Source: Thermoproteota archaeon (GTDB lineage: Archaea > Thermoproteota > Thermoprotei > Thermoproteales > Thermocladiaceae). From it: a DNA stretch of 13,379 nucleotides. How positions within the stretch are numbered: position 1 is the first letter of the stretch; each line of letters starts with the position of its first letter. A program made the translations under genes and the position numbers. The stretch is from positions 1 through 13,379 of the forward strand of contig JAADDN010000170.1 of NCBI GenBank assembly GCA_013153895.1, written 5' to 3'. Shown piece after piece: positions 13,195 through 13,379 of this stretch. Under the pieces are notes generated by a model. That model was not told the DNA's origin. It made no database searches and was given only the letters and a program-made list of their open reading frames with translations.

Positions 13195-13379
13195 TCACAC
13201 TCCTTCTACTTCTCTTACTAGGTATCTGTAGACTGCTTGTAATAGTCCCTTCTTTGTTGCTTCTGGTACCTCGATACGAGCTACTCGACCCCTCTCATCG
13301 CGATATAGTTTGGCACCGAGTGGAGACACTTCGACCTTGACATATGGTCCATGCCTTAAGTTGACGATGAATGTATCTG
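13195..13379 (-). CDS. Unrecognised protein, C-terminal 60 residues only
   Basis: An open frame enters from the right edge and ends at TGA 13197-13195. The 60 visible residues include DTFIVNLRHGPYVKVEVSPL and end RYLVREVEGV. They suggest a soluble fragment with beta strands (VKVEVSP, ARIEVPE) and a final helix (KKGLLQAVYRYLVREVEG). Composition is normal for a protein and no stops interrupt it, but no family is recognised. The start and most of the gene are outside the window. Confidence 0.6.
   Translation of the reverse strand, partial: DTFIVNLRHGPYVKVEVSPLGAKLYRDERGRVARIEVPEATKKGLLQAVYRYLVREVEGV

Noticed and set aside
1..13379. CRISPR array, insertion sequence, integrase, tRNA or rRNA gene
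   Set aside because: No regular long repeats, transposase or integrase motifs, terminal inverted repeats, or tRNA/rRNA signatures were found on either strand.

Overview
The window looks like a chromosomal segment of a thermophilic member of the Thermoproteota (crenarchaeal lineage). The reasons are the archaeal/eukaryotic-type ribosomal proteins eL32, eL19 and eL38 (eL38 is typical of this lineage within the Archaea), archaeal uS8 and uL18, box C/D guide RNAs, and TATA boxes that mostly sit about 26-27 nt before the start codon, as expected for leaderless transcripts. The genus cannot be fixed from the sequence alone.

Layout. 1-1039 (-): 5' part of a radical SAM protein running off the left edge. 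1092-1148 (-): box C/D sRNA in the gap before uS8. 1198-1590 (+): uS8, tail to tail with the next block. 1592-7160 (-): complete oligopeptide/dipeptide-type ABC importer, transcribed oppD-oppF-oppA-oppB-oppC, with extra internal promoters ahead of oppA and oppB. 7286-8298 (+): eL32-eL19 pair. 8312-8983 (-): uL18, convergent with eL19. 9076-9140: GC-rich structured RNA candidate with its own TATA box. 9188-9391 (+): eL38. 9391-9443 (-): textbook box C/D sRNA. 9441-10976 (+): second radical SAM protein with a B12-binding-like N-terminus. 10977-11031 (-): third box C/D sRNA candidate, overlapping the stop codon of a 108-residue protein of unknown function (11025-11351, -). 11450-11600: GC-rich, repeat- and hairpin-bearing stretch with no convincing gene. 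11607-13001 (-): two-gene ABC exporter (ATPase then ABC-2-type permease). 13002-13194: AT-rich spacer in which I see only the ATPase promoter. 13195-13379 (-): C-terminal part of an unrecognised protein.

How it fits together. uS8, eL32, eL19 and uL18 are members of the archaeal spc-type ribosomal operon, normally ordered uS8-uL6-eL32-eL19-uL18-uS5. Here the run is dismantled: uS8 stands alone, the importer occupies the place where uL6 would be, only eL32-eL19 remain joined, and uL18 is inverted. Each piece has its own TATA box. Small RNA genes fill the ribosomal gaps, so the region combines ribosomal proteins with RNAs expected to guide rRNA or tRNA 2'-O-methylation.

The least described content is in the intergenic RNAs (three C/D sRNAs and two further candidates) and in the pair of radical SAM proteins that share an expanded CX7CX2C cluster motif.
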